Assembly (NCBI RefSeq): GCF_011174675.1
Contig: NZ_JAANIG010000004.1
Location: forward strand, 106,096 to 170,095
DNA length: 64,000 nucleotides
Direction of reading: 5' to 3'
DNA from: Perlabentimonas gracilis
GTDB lineage: Bacteria > Bacteroidota > Bacteroidia > Bacteroidales > Tenuifilaceae
Shown here: positions 38,228-46,521 of the stretch, in pieces
Numbering within the stretch: the first letter of the stretch is position 1
Layout of the letters: each line of letters opens with the position of its first letter
Program-made: the position numbers and the translations under genes
Notes under the pieces: model-generated
Told to the model about the DNA's origin: nothing
The model's database searches: none
The model's input: only the letters and a program-made list of their open reading frames with translations

Positions 38228-39373
38228 TTAAGGTAGCATCATAGCATTATGGGTTATTATCATCTCGCCTTCGTGCAGGCCATCTAGAATGACAAGCTTT
38301 CCATCTACCAGTTCACCGGTTTTTACCTTTCTCATTTCGAAAGTGAATGGCTCGGTTTGAACGTACACGTAGTTGTAGTCCCTTCGTTGAAGAACGGCTG
38401 TGGACGCAAGAACAATTGCTGATGTTGGCTCAGAAAGGAAACGAACGGATGCAAACATACCTGGTTTTAGCTTAAGGTCCTGATTGTCGAACTCAATAAC
38501 TACGCGGGTTGTGCGGGTTTCCTCATCGAGAATGTCGTTTACGAACAGAACCGTTCCTTCATAGAGTTCGCCAGGATATGCTGCGAATCGAGCATTAACA
38601 ACGGCTCCAGGGTTCACAAACCTGATATCCTTCTCCTGAATGCTAGCCGTTATCCATACCTTACTCAGGTCGGCAATTATCATTAGTGGCTCTTCAGGCT
38701 CTGCAATAAATTCGCCTGGGGCAACATCAAGATCAACTACACGCCCATTGATTGGTGAACGCACTAGAAGAGGCTTGCCAATCTTGTCCTCATCAATGCC
38801 CATGATCTTCATTTTGAGTGATGCTCCCTCCATCTCGCTTTGTGCTATCTCAAACTCGGTGCGGGTTTCTTCAACCTCACGGAGCGGGGCAATTCCTCGT
38901 TGATGCAAATCTTCCACTCGGCGGAGTTGCCTCTCGGCTTGGGTTAGCTCACTTCTTGCGCTAATGAATTCGGTTTGCACCTCGGCGATATCGGGCGAGT
39001 AGATCTCGAATAGCGATTGGCCTGTTCGAACGCTCTGCCCCATATTTACAAATAGCTGCACAATGCGTCCACCCGCTGGCGGAAAGATGTTGGCTCTCAT
39101 TGAGGGCTTTGCCACCACCGTTGCCGGGGCTGATACCTCGCGCCTTATGATCTTGCTGGTGGCATTCCCAACCCTAATGCTTTCGCGAATGGGCGATGTT
39201 TCGGGGATGAAAATCTTCCCGTTAACCCTTTCGAACTGCGCTGGAGCATCGGGCTCTTGTGCCACCCTTCTTAGCTGTGGGATAATCACCACTGCCAATA
39301 GAGCGATTATCACCACACCAAGGATGATGTTTCGGTTACGAGCAGCTTTGCTCTTTTTGGGATTGTTAGTCAT
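38228..39373 (-). CDS. RND efflux periplasmic adaptor (membrane fusion protein)
   Basis: A 381-residue adaptor linking the RND pump to the TolC channel. One N-terminal membrane anchor (about 14-32), a barrel-sandwich region around FPPAGGRIVQLFVNMGQSVRTGQSLFEIYSPDI, an alpha hairpin (about 125-190), the second lipoyl half (VRSPINGRVVDLDVAPGEF) and beta-barrel domains (VWITASIQEKDI, YEGTVLFVNDILDEETRTTRV). These are typical of CusB-like adaptors. It heads the operon adaptor-pump-channel. The probable response-regulator operator lies 60-110 bases upstream. Confidence 0.9.
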   Translation of the reverse strand: MTNNPKKSKAARNRNIILGVVIIALLAVVIIPQLRRVAQEPDAPAQFERVNGKIFIPETSPIRESIRVGNATSKIIRREVSAPATVVAKPSMRANIFPPAGGRIVQLFVNMGQSVRTGQSLFEIYSPDIAEVQTEFISARSELTQAERQLRRVEDLHQRGIAPLREVEETRTEFEIAQSEMEGASLKMKIMGIDEDKIGKPLLVRSPINGRVVDLDVAPGEFIAEPEEPLMIIADLSKVWITASIQEKDIRFVNPGAVVNARFAAYPGELYEGTVLFVNDILDEETRTTRVVIEFDNQDLKLKPGMFASVRFLSEPTSAIVLASTAVLQRRDYNYVYVQTEPFTFEMRKVKTGELVDGKLVILDGLHEGEMIITHNAMMLP

Positions 39374-39413
39374 AGTATTTTGGTGTTATTGATTTGCCGA
39401 AAAAATTGAGGCA

Positions 39414-39483
39414 CAAAACTACAAAAGCCCCGCTTAGGGGGCTGTTAGAGGATTATTAGAAAGTTATTAGAAAATCATTAGAG
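39414..39483 (-). promoter_or_regulatory. Probable OmpR-family operator and promoter for the efflux operon
   Basis: On the plus strand TTAG occurs at 39434, 39445, 39456, 39467 and 39478, exactly 11 bases apart each time. On the operon's strand this is CTAA repeated five times on one helical face. Directly downstream is TAGTTTTG (39414-39421), a perfect TAnnTTTG -7 box about 40 bases before the adaptor ATG, with no -33 element at the usual distance. The repeats occupy the -31 to -75 region instead. Direct repeats with 11-bp period are the usual site type for OmpR/PhoB-family regulators, and such a regulator is encoded 3 kb away. Confidence 0.7.
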
Positions 39484-39637
39484 TTTGGGGTTTGATTTGC
39501 TCAAACTAATTTTTCAACTAAATGAATTAAATTGACCAAATGCGACATTCGATCAAAATAAAATGAGAATAATTAGGTGAAAATAATTTAATACTTTATA
39601 TTTACTGCGTATATTTAAATACATACTTTATATTATC

Positions 39638-40780
39638 ATGTATATAAGATTACAAACATTCGAAGGGATAGGGAGAGAATCTGCATTTTTATGGGGAGCA
39701 CGGCAAACAGGGAAAACCACATTGTTAAAGCATCTATTTCCCGATTCAATCTACATCGACTTGCTTCTGAACTCAGAGTTTTTGCGTTTCACACAAAATC
39801 AAGACTTATTGAGTCAGATTGTTGAAGTGAACCAAACTAACAAACCTGTTATAATTGATGAAATACAGCGCATACCGCAGCTTCTTAACGAGATTCACTG
39901 GCTTATAACAAACAAATCGGTTCAATTTATTTTAAGTGGCTCTAGTCCGCGAAACATTCTTCGATCAGGGGTTAATCTGCTTGGCGGAAGAGCGCTGAGG
40001 TATGAACTTTACCCTTTTGTTTTTAATGAGATAGAGAATTTTGACTTAGTAAAAGCCCTAAATTTCGGACTAATACCTAGGCATTATCTTTCTGCAAATC
40101 CCAAAAAATTAATATCAGCATACATAGGTTCCTACCTAAAGGATGAAATTAGTGCTGAGGCCAAGCTAAGGAATATAAATGCCTTTGCAAAATTCTTAGA
40201 AAGTGCAGCATTCTCCAACGGCGAAATTGTCAACTACTCAAATATTGCCACCGATTGCGGGGTAAGCTCCGTAACGGTTAAGGAATATTTTCAAATTCTT
40301 GAAGACACCTTGATAGGACGATTCCTGCCTGCTTACACCAAAAAAGCGAAACGAAGAGTGATAAGCTCACCCAAATTTTACTTTTTTGATATCGGCATTG
40401 CGAACTTTTTACTGAAAAGGCATAATATTGATTTTAGGAGTGAAAGTTTTGGGAGCGCTTTCGAGCATTTTATCTATCTCGAATTATTTGCTCACAGCAG
40501 GTATAGCGATTTGAATTATGACATTAGCTACTGGAGAACTGCAAGCCAAATAGAGGTTGACTTTATATTGGGCGATGCCGAAATTGCCCTAGAGGTAAAA
40601 GCAACAGAAATGATTAGTTCAAGACATATTAAAAGTTTAAAGCAATTTGCCGATGAGTTTAAGCCCAAAAGGCTAATTGTGGTTAGCAACGATAAATACT
40701 ATCGGAAAATGGAAGATGTGGAGATTATGCCCTATGCGTTCTTCTTAAAAGAGCTTTGGAGTGGGCGAATAATTATATGA
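39638..40780 (+). CDS. AAA ATPase with DUF4143 domain
   Basis: A 380-residue ATPase of the AAA_14/DUF4143 group. Walker A is WGARQTGKTTLLKHL (about 18-32), Walker B is KPVIIDEIQRIPQLL (about 68-82), and a sensor-like LSGSSPRNILRSG follows. The C-terminal DUF4143 half carries a nuclease-like motif (WRTASQIEVDFILGDAEIALEVKAT), reminiscent of PD-(D/E)xK enzymes. These genes are common as solitary accessory genes in Bacteroidota; function is unknown. It lies on the plus strand between the efflux operon and the two-component genes, and is somewhat AT-rich. Confidence 0.88.
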   Translation: MYIRLQTFEGIGRESAFLWGARQTGKTTLLKHLFPDSIYIDLLLNSEFLRFTQNQDLLSQIVEVNQTNKPVIIDEIQRIPQLLNEIHWLITNKSVQFILSGSSPRNILRSGVNLLGGRALRYELYPFVFNEIENFDLVKALNFGLIPRHYLSANPKKLISAYIGSYLKDEISAEAKLRNINAFAKFLESAAFSNGEIVNYSNIATDCGVSSVTVKEYFQILEDTLIGRFLPAYTKKAKRRVISSPKFYFFDIGIANFLLKRHNIDFRSESFGSAFEHFIYLELFAHSRYSDLNYDISYWRTASQIEVDFILGDAEIALEVKATEMISSRHIKSLKQFADEFKPKRLIVVSNDKYYRKMEDVEIMPYAFFLKELWSGRIII

Positions 40781-40873
40781 ACCTGTCAGTTTTGCAAGTA
40801 CCACAAGAATACCGTGTTTGTGCTTAAATTCTCCTTTGAGGTTCTGTTTGCTCAGTTCTTCCACCATCTTTCT

Positions 40874-42253
40874 TCACAGAGTGCTAGGCAAGCATTCGAA
40901 AATTACGCAAAATTCGGCGCCTTGCCCTTGGGCCGATTTTACCCTGATTGAGCCTTTGTGAAGTTGAACAATCTTTTGAGTTAAAGGCAACCCAATTCCA
41001 TATCCAGCCGAGATTGACTTGTTAGCCCCCCTGTAAAATGGCGTAAAGATATTTTCCAACTCTTCTTCGGAGATTCCAACGCCATTATCAATAAACTTTA
41101 ATGTTACATCACTTTTATCTACCTCAATTGAAACCATACACCGGCTATCCTCAGAGAACTTGCATCCGTTCTCCAACAGGTTGGCAAATGCCACGGTTAG
41201 CAAATATTGGTTGCCGCTAATGGTTAGCTTCTGGTCATCGTCAAAATTTTGCTCAAAGCGGATATCGATAGAATATGTAGGGTTAAGTCGTAATACTTGA
41301 TGACGGGCATCTAGAACCAGCTCATCAACCCTTAGAGGTTTAAACTTTATCTCGGTGGGGTCGTAGCTGGCTTTGGCTAGATCGAGCAGACTGTTAGATA
41401 ACTTAACCAGCTTGCGGGCATCGTTAAGGGTATTCTCAATGGCAGTTCTATACTCCTGAGTATTTTTCTCCTTGCCTAACGAGAGTTCCAACTCTGCAAT
41501 TATGGCTGAAAGCGGTGTTCGTAACTCGTGCGATATGTTGTAAACGAACTGCTTTTGCGCATCGAAGGAGTTCTCAAGACGGTCGAGCATCTCGTTGAAA
41601 GTATTTGACAGCTCCGATAGCTCATCCTTCTTTTCGCTCGATTTTAGCCTAAGGTCGAGGTTGGTTGCAGTGATAGATTTTGCATTGCTTATTACCTCCT
41701 TTATGGGTGCAAAGGCTCTTTTTGAAAGAAACAATCCCAAGAGGTAAAGCACCACTATGGATAGGGATGAAAGGACGAAAAGCGTTTGCCTAAGATTATG
41801 TAGTTTGGTGTATCCATAACCATCGAAAGCAGCCGCAGTGATGGCGTAGGTTTCCTGATTATTTGTATAGGTTATGCCAATTACCTGCCAATCGTTTTGC
41901 ATGAATCGTAACTCGCCGTTCTGCATAATTTGGTTTATCATCTCCTCGGTTTCCTGCACTATATCAATATCAACAGCATCGTGATACAGTAGCTTGAAGC
42001 GCCTATCGTAAATTGCCACCTCCACCTCGTTTATCACCTCACGATTCATTCGGTAGATGCTTTGCAGAGTTAACGTATCCACATTGGCTTCGAAAAAGAG
42101 GTTGGCTTTGGTAATGGCTTCATCCTTTAACAGGTTAAAGAATTCTCTTTCCCTGCTATGCTTCGAAGAGTAGTACACCACCGATGCGAATGCCAATAGA
42201 ATTGTGGCGGTTATCAGGGTGAAGAGGATTGTTATTTGGGTTCTTAATTTCAT
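40874..42253 (-). CDS. Sensor histidine kinase (HAMP, HisKA, HATPase)
   Basis: A 459-residue membrane sensor kinase. First membrane helix about 8-28, periplasmic sensor about 30-155, second helix about 158-176, HAMP about 178-232, phosphoacceptor helix with H242 in NISHELRTPLSA, and the ATPase boxes LLENGCKFS (N), DNGVGISEEELENIFTPFYRG (G1/F) and GYGIGLPLTQKIV (G2). It follows the response regulator gene on the same strand after a 193-base repeat-filled gap. With the neighbouring RND genes it is a likely CusRS-like envelope metal or stress sensor, which is inference from context. Confidence 0.92.
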   Translation of the reverse strand: MKLRTQITILFTLITATILLAFASVVYYSSKHSREREFFNLLKDEAITKANLFFEANVDTLTLQSIYRMNREVINEVEVAIYDRRFKLLYHDAVDIDIVQETEEMINQIMQNGELRFMQNDWQVIGITYTNNQETYAITAAAFDGYGYTKLHNLRQTLFVLSSLSIVVLYLLGLFLSKRAFAPIKEVISNAKSITATNLDLRLKSSEKKDELSELSNTFNEMLDRLENSFDAQKQFVYNISHELRTPLSAIIAELELSLGKEKNTQEYRTAIENTLNDARKLVKLSNSLLDLAKASYDPTEIKFKPLRVDELVLDARHQVLRLNPTYSIDIRFEQNFDDDQKLTISGNQYLLTVAFANLLENGCKFSEDSRCMVSIEVDKSDVTLKFIDNGVGISEEELENIFTPFYRGANKSISAGYGIGLPLTQKIVQLHKGSIRVKSAQGQGAEFCVIFECLPSTL

Positions 42254-42268
42254 GGTTTCTTTTTTTAG

Positions 42269-42440
42269 AACGCTGATGACGCAGATCTAGCAGACACACA
42301 CGGATTTTTCTATTTCAAATCTCTCTTATCAGCGTTTATACGCTTAACCTGCCCGCGGCAGGCGGGTCTGCGTCATCTGTGTTCTATTTTCAAATCCTTA
42401 TCTGCGAAAACCCCTTAAATCAGCGTCATCTGCGTTCTAT
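42269..42440. repeat. Repeat-filled gap between regulator and kinase
   Basis: Contains an inverted unit AACGCTGATGACGCAGAT (42269-42286), forward units TCTGCGTCATCTGTGTTCT (42365-42383) and ATCAGCGTCATCTGCGTTCT (42419-42438), and a hairpin CCTGCCCGC-GGCAGGCGGG (about 42349-42366). The same CTGCGTCATCTGCGTT core is found inside the 3' end of the RND pump gene. Confidence 0.7.
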
Positions 42441-42446
42441 ATCCCA

Positions 42447-43130
42447 TTATTGTTCCATTCTCAACACAAACCCCATCCCCGACTTTGTATGTATTAGCTT
42501 ACTATCAAACTCCTTATCAACCTTTTTGCGTAAGTAGTTAATGTACACATCAATAAAATTTGTCCCAGTGTCGAAGTGGGTATCCCATACCTTCTCGGCA
42601 ATCTCGGCTCGCGATAGCACACGTTCGGGGTTTAGCATGAGGTATTCAAGTAGTTTGAACTCCTTTGGGGTTAAGTCAATCTCGACTCCATTCCGAGTTA
42701 CCTGCTTAGTATTTTGGTTCAACTCTAGATCGGCGTAGCGAACTATCGGACTTGTTTCCACACTCCTCGATGCCCTGTTGAGCAGAGCCTTTATGCGCAC
42801 CACCAGCTCTCGCATCTCAAAGGGTTTTACAAGGTAGTCGTCGGCACCTGCATCGAATCCCTCAACCTTATCGTCGGTGGTGCCCAATGCTGTAAGCATA
42901 ATAATTGGGGTGCTCGGTTTTGCCCTGCGGATTTCTTTGCAAAGCTCAAGCCCATCGATTTTTGGTAGAATAATATCGGTGATAATTAGGTCAAACTCAT
43001 TGCTCAGAGCCAATTTTTTCCCTAACAGTCCATCGTAGGCAAGAGTGGTTTTGAAGCCCTGCTCATCGAGGCCTCGCTTTATTAGCTCAGCCACCCGAAG
43101 GTCGTCTTCTATGATTAAAATCTTATTCAT
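42447..43130 (-). CDS. OmpR-family response regulator
   Basis: A 227-residue transcription factor. Receiver domain about 1-115 with the acidic pair E8-D9-D10, phosphoacceptor D52 (LIITDIILPK), T80 (MLTALG) and K102 (YLVKPFEMREL). The C-terminal winged helix spans about 130-225 (DLTPKEFKLLEYLMLNPERVLSRAEIAEKVW and FIDVYINYLRKKVD). It is paired with the downstream histidine kinase. The five phased TTAG motifs upstream of the efflux operon are its probable target. Confidence 0.94.
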   Translation of the reverse strand: MNKILIIEDDLRVAELIKRGLDEQGFKTTLAYDGLLGKKLALSNEFDLIITDIILPKIDGLELCKEIRRAKPSTPIIMLTALGTTDDKVEGFDAGADDYLVKPFEMRELVVRIKALLNRASRSVETSPIVRYADLELNQNTKQVTRNGVEIDLTPKEFKLLEYLMLNPERVLSRAEIAEKVWDTHFDTGTNFIDVYINYLRKKVDKEFDSKLIHTKSGMGFVLRMEQ

Positions 43131-43217
43131 TGTAACAATAAGTAAACTTCCAAAAAGATACTTAGAGCATATTAATCAAAAAGTAGAGCCAGCAAAACGA
43201 TCTACACCAAGAGCAAC

Positions 43218-44120
43218 TTAGGTTAATGGCGATGGGTATTCGCCCTTCTCAACCAGCAATTTTAGGCTGCTCATCACCACGGGTTTATCGCCGGGGTAGG
43301 TAACACCAAACCATTGCGAGGTGGTGGGTAGCACCTTGCAGGTTGCCTTGCCATTCTTTATAAGATGATTTACCACCGTTGGGATGTAGAACTCGGCCTT
43401 GGGATTGGCCAACGAACCGCTCAGGAACTCGCTAAGCATTGAGTCGATATGACCAAAGAAGTTGGGGGTAAATCCCCAAAAATTCATCGATACCAACGAA
43501 TTTTCATCCACAGTAACCATTTCGCCGTTCTCGTTTTTAAACTTTACCACATTGTCGATTCGTTCAATGTGCGTACGCTCCACCACATCGCTAAGGAACG
43601 ATTGGGTATCGACACTACAAACGCCTCGCGATACAGAGCCCTGGTCGCTTAATGTATTTTTAAGATGATATCCAAGCATAAAGTACTCGCCCTCTTGTAA
43701 CGATCCGTTGGCTAGCGCCTTGGCAAGCACGCTAAAAGCATTGGCTCCATAAAAATCGTCGGCATTGATAACAGCAAAAGGTTCCTTTACCGCATTGCGG
43801 CAAACCCAAACGGCGTGTGCTGTACCCCAAGGTTTAACCCTATCGGGCGGACATGCAATGCCTTCGGGGAGCATATCGAGCTCCTGAAAAACAATTTCGT
43901 ATGGCACCTTGCCATCGAATCGCTTGCCAAATACTTCAAGAAAATCTTTCTCAATATCCTTGCGGATAACAAATACCACCTTACCAAATCCAGCGCGGAG
44001 CGCATCAAAAACGGAGTAGTCAATTATGGTTTCGCCATTAGGACCAACGGCATCAACCTGTTTAAGGCTGCCGTAACGGCTGCCCATTCCGGCAGCCAGA
44101 ATTATAAGTGTAGGTTTCAT
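43218..44120 (-). CDS. Nucleotidyltransferase (NTP-transferase fold)
   Basis: A 300-residue enzyme from the ATG at 44120 (MKPTLIILAAGMGSRYG); nearby in-frame ATGs at 44123, 44132 and 44210 are possible, but the family starts here. The signature LILAAGMGSRYGSLKQVD-like sequence (residues 6-23) binds the nucleotide, followed by AINADDFYGANAF with the metal-binding aspartates. The closest group is sugar-phosphate or choline-phosphate nucleotidyltransferases; the sugar is unknown. No sugar pathway genes adjoin it. Confidence 0.82.
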   Translation of the reverse strand: MKPTLIILAAGMGSRYGSLKQVDAVGPNGETIIDYSVFDALRAGFGKVVFVIRKDIEKDFLEVFGKRFDGKVPYEIVFQELDMLPEGIACPPDRVKPWGTAHAVWVCRNAVKEPFAVINADDFYGANAFSVLAKALANGSLQEGEYFMLGYHLKNTLSDQGSVSRGVCSVDTQSFLSDVVERTHIERIDNVVKFKNENGEMVTVDENSLVSMNFWGFTPNFFGHIDSMLSEFLSGSLANPKAEFYIPTVVNHLIKNGKATCKVLPTTSQWFGVTYPGDKPVVMSSLKLLVEKGEYPSPLT

Positions 44121-44254
44121 CATCAAATTCATTTTAAAAAAATTGAATACAAAAATGGGAGAAAAGGCCGAAGAAAAAAAATGGATGACAACGTTTTTGT
44201 TACTACGCATTGCTGGGGATGTTTTGGGGGAATGTTGTCGGTTGTCGTGTCTCA

Positions 44255-44288
44255 GCTTGTCTCCTATGCTATAGCATAGGAGATAAGC
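44255..44288. repeat. 34-base near-perfect palindrome with no loop
   Basis: Arms of 17 bases meet at CTATAG and differ only by one G-T pair. It lies in a 450-base gene-free stretch (44121-44572). The same stretch also has TGACT-agata-AGTCA (44295-44309), CCTGC-ccatt-GCAGG (about 44380-44394) and the unit listed at 44459. I see no gene in this gap. Confidence 0.7.
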
Positions 44289-44458
44289 TATAGTTGACTA
44301 GATAAGTCAGCCGTTTATTGACTGAATGAAGAGATCTGTCATAGCGGATTCTTTAAAGCCTAACAATGAAAGTTAACCTGCCCATTGCAGGGAGTTTCGC
44401 ACCCAGTTTTCTTCTATAGAAAGTCGTTACGATTACCTTCAATTATACAAACATATAT

Positions 44459-44490
44459 GACGCTGACAGGTTTTTCAAACGCTGTCAGGT
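44459..44490. repeat. Dispersed palindromic unit with GCTGACAG arms
   Basis: GACGCTGACAGG, a short spacer, then ACGCTGTCAGG. The same arms occur at 30580-30608, so this is a second copy of a dispersed intergenic element. Confidence 0.65.
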
Positions 44491-44572
44491 CATTTTGCAT
44501 CTCGCAATGTACAACCACCCCTCGTAATACTTCGTTTCAAAAAAAATCAAAAAAGTGGTGGCTGAATATCAT

Positions 44573-45928
44573 TTAAAAGTCTACTACCTTTACACCCGCC
44601 TTCGCCATATACCCTCTAACCGACATCACCGCCTCGCGATGGTTTCCACAGGGCGTTAAGGTTTCTTTCAGCAAATCGATAGAATTATCGATATACTCGG
44701 GATTAAAATAACCAAATCCCTCAATCTTGCCGTTCATCACCTTAATAAATGAGCGCTCATCGGGGTGTCGTCCGTCGTCTACCATAATAAAGCTTCGGCT
44801 GCCGAGGCTTTGGCTATCCAATGCTTGCTGCACTCTAAGATTATAGTCATGCGGCAACTCCAGCCCAATGCAGGCGCCATGACACTGGCCAATTTGATGA
44901 TGAAAACAGGCATTAGCCGACTTGTATAACCCGCATAGCTTCTGACAAAGTGAGTAATCGTCAACTATTCTGTAAAGGTATGCTTGTGCTTCGGCTTGGT
45001 TATCGAAGCTAGCAATTGGAATCTCATCATCGTTTGAGATAGTTTCGATACTTAGGTTGATATATCCCTTTGCATCGGTCTTCTGAAAAACACCCATCTG
45101 GGAGTTCCTGCGCCTACCACGTTTGTTGTACTTGGGTAGGTGCTCCTTAATGGCATCGGCCTCCATTAGCAGGGCAATAAGTTCGCTACCAGTTAGTTCG
45201 TATCCTATATCAGAAATCTGCGATAGCATTTCGGTAGCTCGCTTGGTTTTGGGCCGGGCCGTATGATCGAGTACCCGTTTGCGTATATTTACGCTCTTGC
45301 CTATGTAGATAATAACCCCATCGGCATCGTAAAGGTAGTAAACACCTGTTGCTTCGGGCAAATCGGCAATGGTTTTAGGGTTAAGATTAGGAGCCAGTGA
45401 GGATAAAATATCCTGCCCCTCGGTGGCCAAGTTGGGTGAGACCTGCAGTAACTCCTGAAAAAGTTTTACAGTTGCCAGAGCGTCGCCAGCCGCACGATGC
45501 CTTCCGTTTATAGATATTCCCAGATTATCGCAGATATTACCAAGGCTATACGACGGGTAGCCTGGCAAATGCTTGCGCGAAAGCCTCACGGTGCAAAGGG
45601 TAGGACGATTATAGTCGAACCCCAACCGTTTAAACTCCGTTTGGATAAATTTATAATCGAACGTAACATTATGCGCTACAAAGGTGGCTCCATCGGTAAT
45701 CTCCACAACTCTGCGAGCCACCTCGTAGAAACGGGGCGCATTGGCTACCATCTCGTTGCTAATGCCCGTTAGGCGGGTTATATTTGGTGGGATGTAACAC
45801 TCGGGGTTGATAAGAGTAGTGTACTCATCTACAATCTTTTTCCCATCGAAAAGGAAGATGGCAATTTCGGTAATTCGGCTGCTTACAGGGCTTCCGCCTG
45901 TGGTTTCAATATCTACAATGGCAAACAC
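44573..45928 (-). CDS. DnaQ-like exonuclease fused to a GIY-YIG nuclease domain
   Basis: A 451-residue fusion. Residues 1-165 are a DEDDh 3'-5' exonuclease (DIETTGG at 6-12, HNVTFDYKFIQ near 86-96, HRAAGDALAT near 144-153). Residues about 190-275 are a UvrC/Cho-type GIY-YIG domain (GVYYLYDADGVIIYIGKSVNIRKRV), and about 180 more residues follow with a cysteine pair region (LCQKLCGLYKSANACFHHQIGQCHGAC). The start is a GTG at 45928. Such fusions are known in several phyla and are thought to act in DNA repair or nucleotide-excision-like processing. Confidence 0.9.
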   Translation of the reverse strand: MFAIVDIETTGGSPVSSRITEIAIFLFDGKKIVDEYTTLINPECYIPPNITRLTGISNEMVANAPRFYEVARRVVEITDGATFVAHNVTFDYKFIQTEFKRLGFDYNRPTLCTVRLSRKHLPGYPSYSLGNICDNLGISINGRHRAAGDALATVKLFQELLQVSPNLATEGQDILSSLAPNLNPKTIADLPEATGVYYLYDADGVIIYIGKSVNIRKRVLDHTARPKTKRATEMLSQISDIGYELTGSELIALLMEADAIKEHLPKYNKRGRRRNSQMGVFQKTDAKGYINLSIETISNDDEIPIASFDNQAEAQAYLYRIVDDYSLCQKLCGLYKSANACFHHQIGQCHGACIGLELPHDYNLRVQQALDSQSLGSRSFIMVDDGRHPDERSFIKVMNGKIEGFGYFNPEYIDNSIDLLKETLTPCGNHREAVMSVRGYMAKAGVKVVDF

Positions 45929-46449
45929 TAGAAGATGTATTAATTGTTGAATGGCTTTAACCCAAGGGCAAAAGTGTAATTACATTTTTGTGTAAAGATA
46001 GTGAAAATTACGGGGTTCGGTTAATCTCTGGTATGAATCGATAAAGCGCAGCAATTTGTGTGAACTATCATTGAATGCGAAAAAATTACAAAATGAATTG
46101 TCGCTTTTAACTACTACATTAAAAAAAAATCGATCTGTCAGATACTGGCATTCGGGTTGGCCATCTTTTGTTAGCACGGGCATAACCTTTTGCTAATGCT
46201 GCACATTCCAACTTTACGTAAAATCTTTACAATGGGCAGCACTGCTCTTGGCTCATGGTGTAGAACTTGCCTCTCGATGGGGGCTATACCGTTAATTGGA
46301 TTCATCTAAAAAAAATTTACGATTACTATCCAAACCAGTATTTTGCTGCTTATCAAATCCAACCGGCAGTGCAGAAAATTTTAGGAATCATAAACCTAAC
46401 AGATAATTATAAAAGAAACTATTTGTAGAGATGCTTTGTAAATTTTCCG
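45929..46449. other. Gap, no gene recognised
   Basis: About 520 bases between the exonuclease gene and the chemoreceptor promoter. A 67-codon open frame at 45980-46183 on the minus strand has no recognisable features. I see nothing else I can support. Confidence 0.5.
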
Positions 46450-46481
46450 TTTGGTACATTTAGATTTAGTTACTACTTTTA
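46450..46481 (+). promoter_or_regulatory. Candidate promoter for the chemoreceptor gene
   Basis: TTTG (46450-46453), a 20-base spacer and TACTTTTA (46474-46481, one mismatch from TAnnTTTG) lie 40 bases before the ATG. Confidence 0.45.
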
Positions 46482-46521
46482 TAACTAAAGCAAATAGGTA
46501 ATAACCCGAAGTAAACCCAAA

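Noticed and set aside
45980..46183. 67-codon open frame in the gap upstream of the chemoreceptor
   Set aside because: No recognisable sequence, hydrophobic pattern, promoter or neighbour coupling supports it as a gene.
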